From the NCBI GenBank assembly GCA_017617235.1, contig JAFZWQ010000050.1:1-45188 (forward strand): a stretch of 45,188 nucleotides of DNA, in the 5' to 3' direction. The notes beneath the pieces were generated by a model. It was not told the DNA's origin. It ran no database searches and was given only the letters and a program-made list of their open reading frames with translations. The translations under genes were made by a program, and so were the position numbers. Shown piece after piece: positions 31,637 to 40,743 of the stretch; within the stretch, counting starts at the first letter, position 1; the number at the start of each line of letters is the position of its first letter. This stretch comes from Bacteroidaceae bacterium (lineage in GTDB: Bacteria; Bacteroidota; Bacteroidia; Bacteroidales; Bacteroidaceae).

Positions 31637-33643
31637 ATGGCTGAAAAAAAGAATAATAAGAAGAATAACAAGAAGATGCCCCGTTTCAACCTGACGTGGC
31701 TTTATGTCATCATTGTCGTGGTGCTGGGTTGGATGTTTTTCAACAGTGAAGGCAACGGCATGATTGGCGCTATGTCGAAACAGGCCACATATAGCGAATT
31801 TAAGGAATATGTGGAACGTGGCTACGCTTCTCGTATCGAGGTTTATAAGGACCAGGGCCCGCTGAACATGTATGTCAAGGGCGAACATATACGGGATGTC
31901 TTCCACAAGGGCAACGACAGCGAGAAAGGTGTGGAGCCTTATGTTACGGTAAAGTACGGTTCCATCGATAAATTGGAGGAATTCATTGATGAACAGCAGA
32001 AGGAGGGTCACTTCAAAGGCGAGCTCATCTACAAGGAACAGGACAATATGTTCTGGCGCATTATTGGAAACTTCGGTCCCTTCCTGTTGCTTATCTTCTT
32101 TTGGATATTTATTATGCGTCGTATGGGCGGCGGCTCTTCTTCGTCTAATGGTGGCATGAACATCTTCAACGTGGGGCGCAGTCGTGCTCAGAAGGTGGAA
32201 GTAGATGAGAAGACGAAGGTGACTTTTGCCGATGTGGCTGGTCAGGCCGGAGCCAAGCAGGAGGTCCGCGAGATTGTGGAGTTCCTGAAGAACCCCAAGA
32301 AGTTCACGGATTTGGGTGGTAAGATACCCAAGGGTGCCCTGTTGGTAGGTCCTCCTGGAACGGGTAAGACGTTGTTGGCCAAGGCTGTTGCCGGAGAGGC
32401 CGATGTGCCTTTCTTCTCGATGTCGGGTTCCGATTTCGTGGAGATGTTTGTAGGTGTCGGCGCCAGTCGTGTGCGCGACCTTTTCCGTCAGGCTAAGGAG
32501 GCTAGTCCGTGCATCATTTTCATCGATGAAATCGATGCTGTGGGACGTGCCCGTTCACGTAATACCATGATGGGTGGTAATGACGAACGCGAAAGTACAT
32601 TGAACCAGTTGCTGACCGAGATGGACGGTTTTGGTACAAATAGCGGTGTCATTATTCTGGCAGCCACGAACCGTGCGGATATCCTGGACAAGGCTTTGCT
32701 GCGTGCAGGACGTTTCGACCGTCAGATACATGTGGATTTGCCCGATGTAAACGAACGTAAGGCCATCTTTAAGGTTCATCTGCGTCCCCTCAAGATTGAG
32801 AAGGATTTGGATATCGATTTCCTGGCTCGTCAGACGCCAGGCTTCTCGGGTGCGGATATAGCCAATGTCTGCAACGAGGCAGCGCTGATTGCTGCACGTC
32901 ACAACAAGAAGAGCGTTACGAAGGACGACTTCCTGTCTGCTGTGGACCGTATTATTGGCGGATTGGAGAAGAAGACCAAGGTGTTGACAGTAGAGGAAAA
33001 GCGTACTATAGCCCTGCATGAGGCTGGTCACGCCACCATCAGCTGGAATCTGCAATATGCCAACCCGTTGGTGAAGGTAACTATTGTGCCGCGAGGTCGT
33101 GCGCTGGGAGCTGCGTGGTATCTGCCCGAGGAACGACAGATTACGACGAAAGAACAGATGCTCGACGAAATGTGTGCCCTGCTGGGTGGACGTGCTGCAG
33201 AGGAGCTGTTCACCGGACACATCTCCAGTGGTGCTATGAATGACCTGGAGCGTGTAACCAAGCAGGCCTATGGCATGATTGCCTACATGGGTATGAGCGA
33301 CCGTTTGCCCAACCTATGTTATTATAATAATGAAGAATACCAGTTCGCAAAACCCTATAGCGAAGATACGGCCCGTCTGATTGATGAAGAGGTGCAGAAG
33401 ATGGTGAACGAGCAATACGAGCGTGCGAAGGCCATTCTGACAGAAAAGAAGGACGGACACGCCCAACTGGCTCAACTGCTGGTGGAGCGCGAAGTAATCT
33501 TTGCTGAAGATGTGAAGGAAATCTTCGGTCCGCGCCCCTGGGCAAGTCGTGCCGACGAGATTATAGAGGAGATGGACGAGGAGAACGAAAACGAAAACCT
33601 TAACGAAAACGATAGCGAAAACCATGACACCGAAACAGAGTAA
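31637..33643 (+). CDS. ftsH: ATP-dependent zinc metalloprotease FtsH
   Basis: Membrane-bound AAA+ protease that degrades misfolded membrane proteins and regulatory targets. The 668-residue product has a basic N-terminus, a first transmembrane helix ([17 protein letters not shown], about 20-37), an exported domain, a second helix ([19 protein letters not shown]), the AAA module with Walker A GPPGTGKT (about 237-245), Walker [12 protein letters not shown] and the arginine-finger region [15 protein letters not shown], and the zinc protease motif HEAGH (about 461-465). The ATG at 31637 is used; a TTG at 31622 would add five residues. The C-terminus is a poly-acidic E/N/D tail. The last 20 bases overlap the start of cdsA. 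Confidence 0.97.
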   Translation: MAEKKNNKKNNKKMPRFNLTWLYVIIVVVLGWMFFNSEGNGMIGAMSKQATYSEFKEYVERGYASRIEVYKDQGPLNMYVKGEHIRDVFHKGNDSEKGVEPYVTVKYGSIDKLEEFIDEQQKEGHFKGELIYKEQDNMFWRIIGNFGPFLLLIFFWIFIMRRMGGGSSSSNGGMNIFNVGRSRAQKVEVDEKTKVTFADVAGQAGAKQEVREIVEFLKNPKKFTDLGGKIPKGALLVGPPGTGKTLLAKAVAGEADVPFFSMSGSDFVEMFVGVGASRVRDLFRQAKEASPCIIFIDEIDAVGRARSRNTMMGGNDERESTLNQLLTEMDGFGTNSGVIILAATNRADILDKALLRAGRFDRQIHVDLPDVNERKAIFKVHLRPLKIEKDLDIDFLARQTPGFSGADIANVCNEAALIAARHNKKSVTKDDFLSAVDRIIGGLEKKTKVLTVEEKRTIALHEAGHATISWNLQYANPLVKVTIVPRGRALGAAWYLPEERQITTKEQMLDEMCALLGGRAAEELFTGHISSGAMNDLERVTKQAYGMIAYMGMSDRLPNLCYYNNEEYQFAKPYSEDTARLIDEEVQKMVNEQYERAKAILTEKKDGHAQLAQLLVEREVIFAEDVKEIFGPRPWASRADEIIEEMDEENENENLNENDSENHDTETE

Positions 33644-34478
33644 CCTGATTGTACGCACCCTCACGGGCATTGTCTTCTTGGCAGCCATGATTGGCGGCAT
33701 TGTGTATAGTCCCCAGTCGCTGGCAATTTTGTTTACCATTATTACAGTTCTTGCCGTTCATGAATTCTGCGATATCGTGTCGGAACGCGAGGATGTAGAG
33801 ATTAACCCCCTGATATGTTCCGTATCGGGTGCATACCTGTTTCTGGCTTTCTTTGGCTATTGCAGCGGATGGACACCAACGCCTGCCGTCTTCATTCCCT
33901 ACCTTATCAGCATCGTATATCTGTTGATTAGCGAATTATACCTCCAGCGCGAAAGTCCCATCAACAACTGGGCCTACACGATGATGAGTCAGATGTATGT
34001 GGCATTGCCTTTCGCTTTGATTCCCGTATTGGCCTTTATGACCGACCCGGCTCATCCTCAGGAACTCCACTATCGTTGGATATTCCCCTTGTCGGTATTC
34101 ATATTCCTGTGGACCAGCGACACGGGTGCCTATTGCTTTGGTTCGCTGTTTGGCAAACATCGCCTGTTCGAGCGCATATCGCCCAAGAAGTCGTGGGAAG
34201 GTTCGATAGGCGGAACAGCGGTCAGTCTGGGTGCTGCCTGTGTGTTGGCATACTACGACCAGAGCCTGACCCTGCCCCAATGGCTGGGCTTCGCCTTTGT
34301 GGTTGTGGCCTTTGGCACGTGGGGCGACCTGGTGGAAAGCTTGCTGAAGCGTCAGTTGGGTATCAAGGACAGCGGTAACATACTGCCGGGACATGGTGGC
34401 ATGCTCGACCGGTTCGATTCCAGCCTGCTGGCCATCCCTGCTGCTGTGGTGTATCTTTACACCCTGAGCATTTTCTAA
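33624..34478 (+). CDS. cdsA: Phosphatidate cytidylyltransferase
   Basis: Inner-membrane enzyme making CDP-diacylglycerol from phosphatidic acid and CTP, the branch point of phospholipid synthesis. The 284-residue product has about seven or eight hydrophobic helices and the family signature at the C-terminus: KRQLGIKDSGNILPGHGGML followed by DRFDS, with the metal-binding aspartates. SDTGAYCFGSLFGKH and SPKKSWEGSIGG are also conserved CdsA segments. It overlaps ftsH by 20 bases and ends 8 bases before the convergent sulfatase gene. Confidence 0.95.
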   Translation: MTPKQSNLIVRTLTGIVFLAAMIGGIVYSPQSLAILFTIITVLAVHEFCDIVSEREDVEINPLICSVSGAYLFLAFFGYCSGWTPTPAVFIPYLISIVYLLISELYLQRESPINNWAYTMMSQMYVALPFALIPVLAFMTDPAHPQELHYRWIFPLSVFIFLWTSDTGAYCFGSLFGKHRLFERISPKKSWEGSIGGTAVSLGAACVLAYYDQSLTLPQWLGFAFVVVAFGTWGDLVESLLKRQLGIKDSGNILPGHGGMLDRFDSSLLAIPAAVVYLYTLSIF

Positions 34479-34486
34479 ACGATACT

Positions 34487-36082
34487 TTATTTTTGCTGTA
34501 ACTCCTGCTCGATGGGGTCGTCGTAGTGTTGCTGGAGTTGGGTCAGACGCTTGTGCATCTGCTGTTGCACCTTGCGGTATGCTGGATTGCCGTATAGGTT
34601 ATGCATCTCCGTGGGGTCGGTCTTCAGGTCGTACAATTCCCATTGGTCGATGTCCTGATAGAAGTGGATGAGTTTGTAGCGTCCGGTACGGATGCCGTAG
34701 TGCCGCTTCACCATGTGCTCGGCTGGGAACTCGTAGTAGTGGTAGTAGATTGCATTGCGCCACTTCTTTGGACTCTTCTCGCCCTTGAGCAATGGGGTAA
34801 GTGACATACCCTGTATGTCCTCGGGAATATTGGCTCCAGCCATATCGAGGAAGGTGGGAGCGTAGTCGATGTTTTGTACCATTTCATCGATGATTCCGCG
34901 TCGTTCGTAACCCTTGGGAAGGCGCATGACAAGTGGGGTGTTGAGGCTTTCCTCGTACATAAACCGTTTGTCGAACCATCCGTGTTCACCCATATAGAAA
35001 CCCTGGTCGCTGGTATAGACTACAAGCGTGTTATCGAGCAGACCGCTGTCCTCGAGATATTTCATCAGTCGTCCTACATTGTCATCCAGACTCTTGGTTA
35101 CTTTGCAGTAGTCGCGCATGTAGCGCTGGAACTTGTATTCGGTAAGGGCACGTCCGCGAGGGGGATAGGCCTTGAAAGCAGCGGTGATGGAATCGTGGAA
35201 TTCGAAGTATCGTGCACGGTCGGCAGAATCCAAGCGGTTGACGTAGTTCAGATAGGACCAAGTAAGGCGTGTCTTATCGCCAGGAGAATAAATCTTGTTA
35301 TCGTAGACAATGTCCATATCGTGGGCCGATCCGATGCTCATCTCCTGCTGTTGGGCAGCCACACGTCCTTCCCACGTATCCCAGAAATTGTCGGGCAATG
35401 GGAACACTTGATCCTCGAAGAGACGCATGTCCTCCAACTTGGGAAGCCAATCGCGGTGACAAGCCTTGTGGTGGACGAAGAGGATGAAGGGTTTTGTCTT
35501 GTCCCTTTCCTCCATCCATTGGATGCTTTTGTCCGTGATAATGTCGGTACAGTATCCTTTTTCTATGCTGCGTGTTCCATTGTCGTGAATGAAGGTGGGG
35601 TTGTAATATTCGCCCTGACCCGACAGAATGTCGTAGTGATTGAATCCTGTCGGCGTGCTCACCAGATGCCATTTGCCAATGAGGGCAGTCTGGTATCCGG
35701 CAGCCTGCATCAGTTTGGGCATGGTCTGTTGCGTACCGTCGAAGACGCCGTGTTCGTTGTTGGTGAACCCGTTTTTGTGACTAAGTTTACCTGTAATCAT
35801 GCAGGCACGACTGGGACCGCTGAGCGAGTTGGCCACAAAACTGCGGGTAAAGCGGACACCTTCGTTGGCAATACGGTCCAGGTTGGGAGTCTGGATGGGG
35901 CTGTTGCCATAGCACGACATCATTTGTGCCGTGTGGTCGTCCGTCATGATGTACACGATATTCGGGCGCTGCTGCTGCGCCCAAAGAGATTGAGATATTG
36001 AGAGAATGAGAAAATGAGAAAACACACTTCCCCTATTTAACAATAAAGAATTAGCTGACAGTAACAAATCATAAGTCTTCAT
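34487..36082 (-). CDS. Ser-type sulfatase (family S1, possibly S1_11)
   Basis: Exported arylsulfatase-family enzyme that removes sulfate esters from glycans such as heparan, chondroitin or mucin. Seen in the 531-residue product: metal-binding YIMTDDHTAQ, the maturation motif S-G-P-S-R-A (Ser about 88, oxidised to formylglycine by an anaerobic sulfatase-maturating enzyme), ALIGKWHL, YTSDQGFYMGEHGWFDKRFM and the C-terminal subdomain WELYDLKTDPTEMHNL. The assignment to S1_11 (N-acetylglucosamine-6-O-sulfatase type) is a tentative recollection of overall similarity. The signal peptide (VFSHFLILSISQSLWAQ) is encoded by an 8-bp-period repeat. It follows ybeY by 29 bases on the same strand, an unexpected partner for a housekeeping operon. 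Confidence 0.88.
   Translation of the reverse strand: MKTYDLLLSANSLLLNRGSVFSHFLILSISQSLWAQQQRPNIVYIMTDDHTAQMMSCYGNSPIQTPNLDRIANEGVRFTRSFVANSLSGPSRACMITGKLSHKNGFTNNEHGVFDGTQQTMPKLMQAAGYQTALIGKWHLVSTPTGFNHYDILSGQGEYYNPTFIHDNGTRSIEKGYCTDIITDKSIQWMEERDKTKPFILFVHHKACHRDWLPKLEDMRLFEDQVFPLPDNFWDTWEGRVAAQQQEMSIGSAHDMDIVYDNKIYSPGDKTRLTWSYLNYVNRLDSADRARYFEFHDSITAAFKAYPPRGRALTEYKFQRYMRDYCKVTKSLDDNVGRLMKYLEDSGLLDNTLVVYTSDQGFYMGEHGWFDKRFMYEESLNTPLVMRLPKGYERRGIIDEMVQNIDYAPTFLDMAGANIPEDIQGMSLTPLLKGEKSPKKWRNAIYYHYYEFPAEHMVKRHYGIRTGRYKLIHFYQDIDQWELYDLKTDPTEMHNLYGNPAYRKVQQQMHKRLTQLQQHYDDPIEQELQQK
36007..36030 (-). repeat. 8-bp-period repeat forming the sulfatase signal peptide
   Basis: On the minus strand CTCATTTT and CTCATTCT followed by CTCAATAT and CTCAATCT-like octamers (extending to about 35990). 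The same octamers recur at 36095-36122 and 44604-44640. Confidence 0.65.
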
Positions 36083-36094
36083 AGTATTATATAT

Positions 36095-36122
36095 TAAGAT
36101 TTCTCATTTTCTCATTCATTCA
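36095..36122. repeat. 8-bp-period repeat between ybeY and the sulfatase gene
   Basis: TTTCTCATTTTCTCATTCAT: octamers of the CTCATTTT type, overlapping the last codons of ybeY. Confidence 0.6.
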
Positions 36123-36537
36123 ATATCTCCAGCGCCTTGTCTTCACAGGCTTCCATAATCTCGCGTTCGCCAGGCCCTTTGTCGTTAATGCCGCACAGGT
36201 GCAACACGCCGTGAATGATGACGCGATGCAGTTCCCGCTCGTAGGGTACGGCCAGTTGTTGGGCGTTGGTGCGTATGGTGTCGAGTGAGATGTAAAGGTC
36301 GCCCGATATGTACCGTCCTTCGGTATAGTCGAAGGTAATGATGTCGGTGTAGTAATCGTGCCCCAGGAACTGGCGGTTGACTTCCAGGATGCGTTCGTCG
36401 TCCACAAAGACATAGTTGATCTGTCCTACGTTTTTATCGTAGCTGGCGGCCACATCGCGCACCCATTGTGTGATGCGTCCCTGGTCGATGTCTGGCATCT
36501 GTACGTTCTCTGTATTAAAAGTAACTATCACTTTCAA
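36112..36537 (-). CDS. ybeY: Endoribonuclease YbeY (16S rRNA maturation)
   Basis: Zinc-dependent endoribonuclease needed for 16S rRNA 3'-end maturation and ribosome quality control. The 141-residue product has INYVFVDDERILEVNRQFLG, DIITFDY and the metal motif HGVLHLCGIND. Two metal histidines are present (about 109 and 113), but the third ligand, His in most YbeY, is Asp here (about 119); I recall the same feature in other Bacteroidetes homologues, so it is probably lineage-specific, not a defect. The start is a TTG at 36535-36537, inside an AT-rich repeat; an in-frame stop lies just upstream and no ATG fits. It follows the S41 protease gene by 24 bases. Confidence 0.9.
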   Translation of the reverse strand: MKVIVTFNTENVQMPDIDQGRITQWVRDVAASYDKNVGQINYVFVDDERILEVNRQFLGHDYYTDIITFDYTEGRYISGDLYISLDTIRTNAQQLAVPYERELHRVIIHGVLHLCGINDKGPGEREIMEACEDKALEILNE

Positions 36538-36560
36538 TTTTCAACTTTCATTTTTCAATT
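36523..36560. repeat. AT-rich 7-bp-period repeat at the ybeY start
   Basis: Heptamers CACTTTC, AATTTTC, AACTTTC, ATTTTTC, AATTTTT. The TTG start codon of ybeY lies inside this array. Confidence 0.65.
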
Positions 36561-36561
36561 T

Positions 36562-38133
36562 TTAATTATTTAGCAGCTCTACTGCTTTCAGCACCATGGG
36601 GTCGTCCTCGTAGATAATGGAGAAATATTCGCTCATATCCCACAGGTCGCGAGCTGTCAGCGCCTTCAATATCCGACGCAATGCGGGTATGGTCAGTTCG
36701 CGTTCTTCCTCGTTCTTGGGCTTGATGTTCAGCTTCTCTCCTTCCTTGAAGATGCGTTCAATCATTTCATCGGGCACCTCGTACTGGGCCTTGAATTCCT
36801 CGAAGTCTTTCCATTGTTTGCTCAACTTCTTACGGTTTTTATCGAGGTTGTGCAGGTTGGCATTGATGATGAGGCTCTTGGCCGACAGTTCGCGATAATA
36901 TTTGGTATATTTCGTCGTATCCAACGGAATGAAATAGTCGGGCATGATGCCGCCACCGCCATAAACCGTACGTCCCAGCCTACGTGTCTTGTAACGCAGG
37001 GAATCCGGGAAGTGTATGCTGTCGGCGTGGATAAGTTCGCCGCTGTTGTATCGGTTGATTACGTCTTTCGAGTAGCTCTCCTTGTCGCCTTTGGTGTATG
37101 GTTTCTGGATGCATCTGCCGCTGGGGGTGTAGTAGCGTGCTATGGTCAGGCGTATCATGCTGCCATCGGGCAGTTCTACGGGTTGCTGCACCAGACCCTT
37201 TCCGAAGGAACGTCTGCCAATAACGATTCCGCGATCGTGGTCTTGGATGGCTCCCGTCAGGATTTCTGCTGCCGAAGCCGTATATTCATCGATGAGAACG
37301 GCCATTTTTCCACTCTGCCACCCTTTGCTACCCGTGCTGAGGAACACTTTCGAGGGCACGTTGCGTCCCTTGGTATAGACGATAGTATCGCCCTTGGGCA
37401 GGAACTGGCTGGAAATCTCTGCTGCTGCACCCAACAGGCCGCCGCCGTTTTGCTGCAGGTCTATGATGAGTTTCTTCATGCCCTTCTCCTTCAGTTTGTC
37501 CATCGCCTGCGTCACTTCGTCGAGGGTGGTTTGTCCGAAACTGCTGAAGCGTATCAAACCGATTTCCGGCGTTACCATATAGGCTGCATCAAGGGTATTT
37601 ACGGGAATTTTGTCGCGCTTTACAACGAAGTACGAAATGCCCTCTACGCCATTTCGCACGATGCCCAATTTTACTTTTGTGTCCTTGGGACCGCGCAAAC
37701 GACTCATAATCTCCTCACGACTCATCTTCACGCCAGCAATGGCGGTATCGTTGACGGACACGATGCGGTCGCCAGCCAGGATACCCACACGTTCCGATGG
37801 ACCTTTCGATACGGGTTGGATAACGATAAGGGTATCGTCCAGCATGTTGAACTGCACACCGATGCCTTCGAAACTACCCTCCAGCGATTCGTTCATGCGC
37901 TTTGTCTCCTTGGCATTCGAATACTGGGAGTGGGGGTCGAGTTTACTGAGCATACCGTTGATGGCATCCTCCACCTGACGCTCGATGCTCACGCTGTCCA
38001 CATAGTAGATGTTGGTCATTATGGTGGCCATATTCAGTTTGCGTATGGCCTTGTCATATACTTCGTTTTGTGCTTTCAACACAATGTTGGAAGCGAATAG
38101 GATAAGCAGTATGGATATAAGTTTTTTTGTCAT
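36562..38133 (-). CDS. S41 family C-terminal processing peptidase
   Basis: Exported serine protease of the CtpA/Prc type, which trims C-termini of envelope proteins. The product from ATG 38133 has 523 residues: signal peptide TKKLISILLILFASNIVLKAQ, a helical N-terminal domain, a PDZ domain (about 85-165, FEGIGVQFNMLDDTLIVIQ, ILAGDRIVSVNDT), and the S41 catalytic domain with LIDLQQNGGGLLGAAAEIS, the nucleophile Ser in YTASAAEILTGAIQDHD and the Lys in GRRSFGKGLVQQ. The reading from 38163 would place ten residues before the signal peptide and is rejected. Its ATG overlaps the coaD stop (ATGA), so the two are translationally coupled. Confidence 0.93.
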   Translation of the reverse strand: MTKKLISILLILFASNIVLKAQNEVYDKAIRKLNMATIMTNIYYVDSVSIERQVEDAINGMLSKLDPHSQYSNAKETKRMNESLEGSFEGIGVQFNMLDDTLIVIQPVSKGPSERVGILAGDRIVSVNDTAIAGVKMSREEIMSRLRGPKDTKVKLGIVRNGVEGISYFVVKRDKIPVNTLDAAYMVTPEIGLIRFSSFGQTTLDEVTQAMDKLKEKGMKKLIIDLQQNGGGLLGAAAEISSQFLPKGDTIVYTKGRNVPSKVFLSTGSKGWQSGKMAVLIDEYTASAAEILTGAIQDHDRGIVIGRRSFGKGLVQQPVELPDGSMIRLTIARYYTPSGRCIQKPYTKGDKESYSKDVINRYNSGELIHADSIHFPDSLRYKTRRLGRTVYGGGGIMPDYFIPLDTTKYTKYYRELSAKSLIINANLHNLDKNRKKLSKQWKDFEEFKAQYEVPDEMIERIFKEGEKLNIKPKNEEERELTIPALRRILKALTARDLWDMSEYFSIIYEDDPMVLKAVELLNN

Positions 38134-38660
38134 AACTTGTAATTCAGGTTTTCGGGCAGCCAACGTCGGATGTCGTGGCCGAAATGGGCCAGTTCGCGCA
38201 CCACGCTGCTCGAGATGTTGGCCAGGTTGGCTTCTGTAAACAGCACTACCGTTTCAATATCCGTATCCAGTTGACGGTTCACATCGGCCATTCCCAACTC
38301 GTATTCGTAGTCCTTATGGGTACGCAGGCCGCGCAGAATGAATTGGGCACCCTGCTGATGGGCAAAGTCGATGGTCAGGCAACGATAGCTTTCCACACTA
38401 ATGCGTGGTTCGTCCTTGTACAGCTCGCGCAGGGCTCTTACCCGTTCCTCGACAGGTATCCACCCCTGCTTCTGTTCATTTATGCCAATGGCAATCGTGA
38501 TATGGTCGAAAATCCGCAAGCCACGTCGCACGATGTCTGCATGACCGCGTGTAAAGGGGTCGAACGACCCGGGAAAAAGCGCTTTTGCGGCCCCTCTCCC
38601 AACCTCCCCCGAGGGGGAGGAGTAGTCACTACTGCTAATGATGTTTTTACTCTTATCCAT
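38130..38660 (-). CDS. coaD: Phosphopantetheine adenylyltransferase with repeat-encoded N-terminus
   Basis: CoaD adenylates 4'-phosphopantetheine to dephospho-CoA. The enzyme core shows ALFPGSFDPFTRGHADIV (nucleotidyltransferase motif with GxxFDPxTxGH), ILRGLRTHKDYEYELGMADV and ISSSVVRELAHFG. The core normally starts at the residue before LFPG; here 24-25 extra residues precede it ([20 protein letters not shown], then GRG). They are encoded by the GC-rich palindromic element (38591-38650). No ATG, GTG or TTG lies between the ATG at 38660 and the core, so the element must be translated. The product has 176 residues against the usual ~150. It ends in ATGA overlap with the protease gene. Confidence 0.95.
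   Translation of the reverse strand: MDKSKNIISSSDYSSPSGEVGRGAAKALFPGSFDPFTRGHADIVRRGLRIFDHITIAIGINEQKQGWIPVEERVRALRELYKDEPRISVESYRCLTIDFAHQQGAQFILRGLRTHKDYEYELGMADVNRQLDTDIETVVLFTEANLANISSSVVRELAHFGHDIRRWLPENLNYKL
38591..38650 (-). repeat. GC-rich palindromic element inside coaD
   Basis: Stem CCTCCCCC-GA-GGGGGAGG (38603-38620) in a 34-bp block (38591-38624) identical to the block in parE (40661-40694); the next ~26 bp are also similar. Translated in frame as [11 protein letters not shown]. Confidence 0.88.
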
Positions 38661-38686
38661 AAATTATCTTTATGTCAGTATATACG

Positions 38687-38720
38687 CCCCTCCCTCGGGA
38701 GGGGATTGGGGGTGGGGCTA
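38687..38720. repeat. GC-rich palindromic element between parE and coaD
   Basis: Stem CCCCTCCC-TC-GGGAGGGG (38687-38704) and a G-run tail ending at the parE stop codon (complement of CTA, 38718-38720). It is oriented opposite to the copy in coaD, so the two form an inverted pair around the coaD start. The four G-runs between 38697 and 38717 meet the G-quadruplex pattern. Confidence 0.8.
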
Positions 38721-40730
38721 TTCCTCTTCTTCTGCGAGGTCTTCCTCGATAACCAGGTTGTTGATGATGAATTCCTGACGGTCCATGGTATTCTTGCCCA
38801 TGTAGTATTCCAGCAGTTCACCCACTTGGTCGCTTTTGTGCAGGCTGACCTGTTCCAGGCGGATGTCGGAACCGATGAAGGTCTTGAACTCTTCGGGGCT
38901 GATTTCACCCAAGCCTTTGAATCGGGTGATTTCGGGGTCTGGTCCCATATCTTCGATAGCCTGCACACGCTCTTCCTCGCTGTAGCAATATTGTGTGATG
39001 AAATCGGCATTTTCTGATATCTGCCGACGCACCTTTGCCTCTTGGTCCTGAGCTGCTTCCTGCAATTCCTTCACCTTGGCCTTGCCCAGTTTTGATTTGC
39101 GGGCACGAACGCGGAACAACGGGGTCTGCAGGATGTAAACATGTCCCTTCTTGATGAGCTCGGGGAAGAACTGCAGGAAGAAGGTAATCATCAGCAGGCG
39201 GATGTGCATGCCATCGACATCGGCATCGGTGGCCACGATAACCTTGTTATAGCGCAATCCGTCCAATCCGTCCTCGATGTTCAGGGCGGCTTGCAACAGG
39301 TTGAACTCCTCGTTTTCGTACACCACCTTCTTGGTCAGTCCGAAACAGTTCAGGGGTTTGCCTCGCAGCGAGAATACGGCCTGTGTGTTCACATCGCGGC
39401 TCTTGGTGATACTTCCGCTGGCCGAATCGCCCTCGGTAATGAATATCGAGGTGTCTTCTTGCAATTCGCCCTTTGCATCCGTCAGGTGCACACGGCAATC
39501 GCGCAGTTTGCGATTGTGCAGGTTGGCCTTCTTGCTGCGTTCGCGGGCCAGTTTGGCCACACCGGCCATTGCCTTGCGTTCGCGTTCGCTTTCCAGCACC
39601 TTCTGCAGGATGACGTTGGCCACATCGGTATTTTTGTGCAGATAGTTGTCCACCTGTACCTTCACAAAGTCTCCGATGAACTTATCTATCGATATGCCGC
39701 CTTCTGGGGCTGTGGTCAGCGAACCCAGCTTCACCTTGGTCTGGCTCTCGAACAGGGGCTCCTGGATGTTGATGCTGATGGCACCCACCAGTCCGTTGCG
39801 GATGTCGGCATAGTCGTAGTTCTTGCCAGAGTAGTCCTTAATCACTTCGGCAATGTATTTCTTGAAGGCTGCCTGGTGTGTTCCGCCCAGGGTGGTGTGT
39901 TGACCGTTGACAAACGAATAGTACTCTTCGCCGTTCTGGTTACAATGGGTGAAGGCAATCTCTATGTCCTCGCCTTTCAGATGTACGATTTCGTACAGTG
40001 GGTTGTTGGTCATGCGGTCGGAAAGCAGGTCCGACAAACCGTTGCGCGACACGATGCGCCTGCCGTTGAACATGATGGTCAGTCCGGTGTTCAGGTAGGT
40101 ATAGTTGCGCAGCAATGTCTCTATGAATTCCGACTGGAAACGGTAATGTTTGAAGAGCGTGGGATCTGGCTCGAAGAATACATAAGTTCCGTTCTCCTCG
40201 TCGGTACGGGCAATCTGGTCGTCTATGAGCTGTCCTCTCTCGAATATGGCACGACGCAGTTCTCCGTCGCGTACCGAATATACTTCGAAACGGGAACTCA
40301 GGGCGTTCACAGCCTTCAGACCTACGCCATTCAGTCCGACACTCTTCTGGAAGGCCTTCGAATCGTACTTACCACCTGTATTCAGCATCGATACGGCATC
40401 GATGAGTGAACCCAAGGGGATGCCACGACCATAGTCGCGAACGCTGACACGCAGATTCTCGCTCATATCCACCTCGATGCGCCGTCCGGCATTCATCTTG
40501 AATTCGTCGATACTGTTGTCGATGACCTCCTTCAGCAGGACGTAGATACCGTCCTCGGCATGACTTCCATCACCCAGACGACCGATATACATACCCGGTC
40601 TGAGCCGGATGTGCTCCATATCGGAGAGGTGCTTTATGTCTTCTTCGCCATAGTCGGCGACCCCTCTCCCAACCTCCCCCGAGGGGGAGGAGTATTCATT
40701 ATTGCTATTAATGTTATTTTCTACTTCCAT
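38718..40730 (-). CDS. parE: DNA topoisomerase IV subunit B with repeat-encoded N-terminus
   Basis: ATPase subunit of a type IIA topoisomerase (topoisomerase IV; partner ParC not in the window). The 670-residue product has the GHKL ATPase ([44 protein letters not shown]), the transducer domain and the TOPRIM domain ([34 protein letters not shown]). The ~65-residue shortness and the [16 protein letters not shown] start resemble Bacteroidetes ParE more than GyrB. Residues 1-25 (with [12 protein letters not shown]) come from the GC-rich element also found in coaD; no start codon lies between it and the ATPase domain until a Met inside the domain, so it is almost certainly translated. It precedes coaD in an operon-like run. 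Confidence 0.93.
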   Translation of the reverse strand: MEVENNINSNNEYSSPSGEVGRGVADYGEEDIKHLSDMEHIRLRPGMYIGRLGDGSHAEDGIYVLLKEVIDNSIDEFKMNAGRRIEVDMSENLRVSVRDYGRGIPLGSLIDAVSMLNTGGKYDSKAFQKSVGLNGVGLKAVNALSSRFEVYSVRDGELRRAIFERGQLIDDQIARTDEENGTYVFFEPDPTLFKHYRFQSEFIETLLRNYTYLNTGLTIMFNGRRIVSRNGLSDLLSDRMTNNPLYEIVHLKGEDIEIAFTHCNQNGEEYYSFVNGQHTTLGGTHQAAFKKYIAEVIKDYSGKNYDYADIRNGLVGAISINIQEPLFESQTKVKLGSLTTAPEGGISIDKFIGDFVKVQVDNYLHKNTDVANVILQKVLESERERKAMAGVAKLARERSKKANLHNRKLRDCRVHLTDAKGELQEDTSIFITEGDSASGSITKSRDVNTQAVFSLRGKPLNCFGLTKKVVYENEEFNLLQAALNIEDGLDGLRYNKVIVATDADVDGMHIRLLMITFFLQFFPELIKKGHVYILQTPLFRVRARKSKLGKAKVKELQEAAQDQEAKVRRQISENADFITQYCYSEEERVQAIEDMGPDPEITRFKGLGEISPEEFKTFIGSDIRLEQVSLHKSDQVGELLEYYMGKNTMDRQEFIINNLVIEEDLAEEEE
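40661..40722 (-). repeat. GC-rich palindromic element inside parE
   Basis: 34-bp block (40661-40694) identical to that in coaD, plus a similar AT-rich flank (40695-40722). Translated in frame as [12 protein letters not shown]. Confidence 0.88.
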
Positions 40731-40743
40731 AATTTTTAATTAT

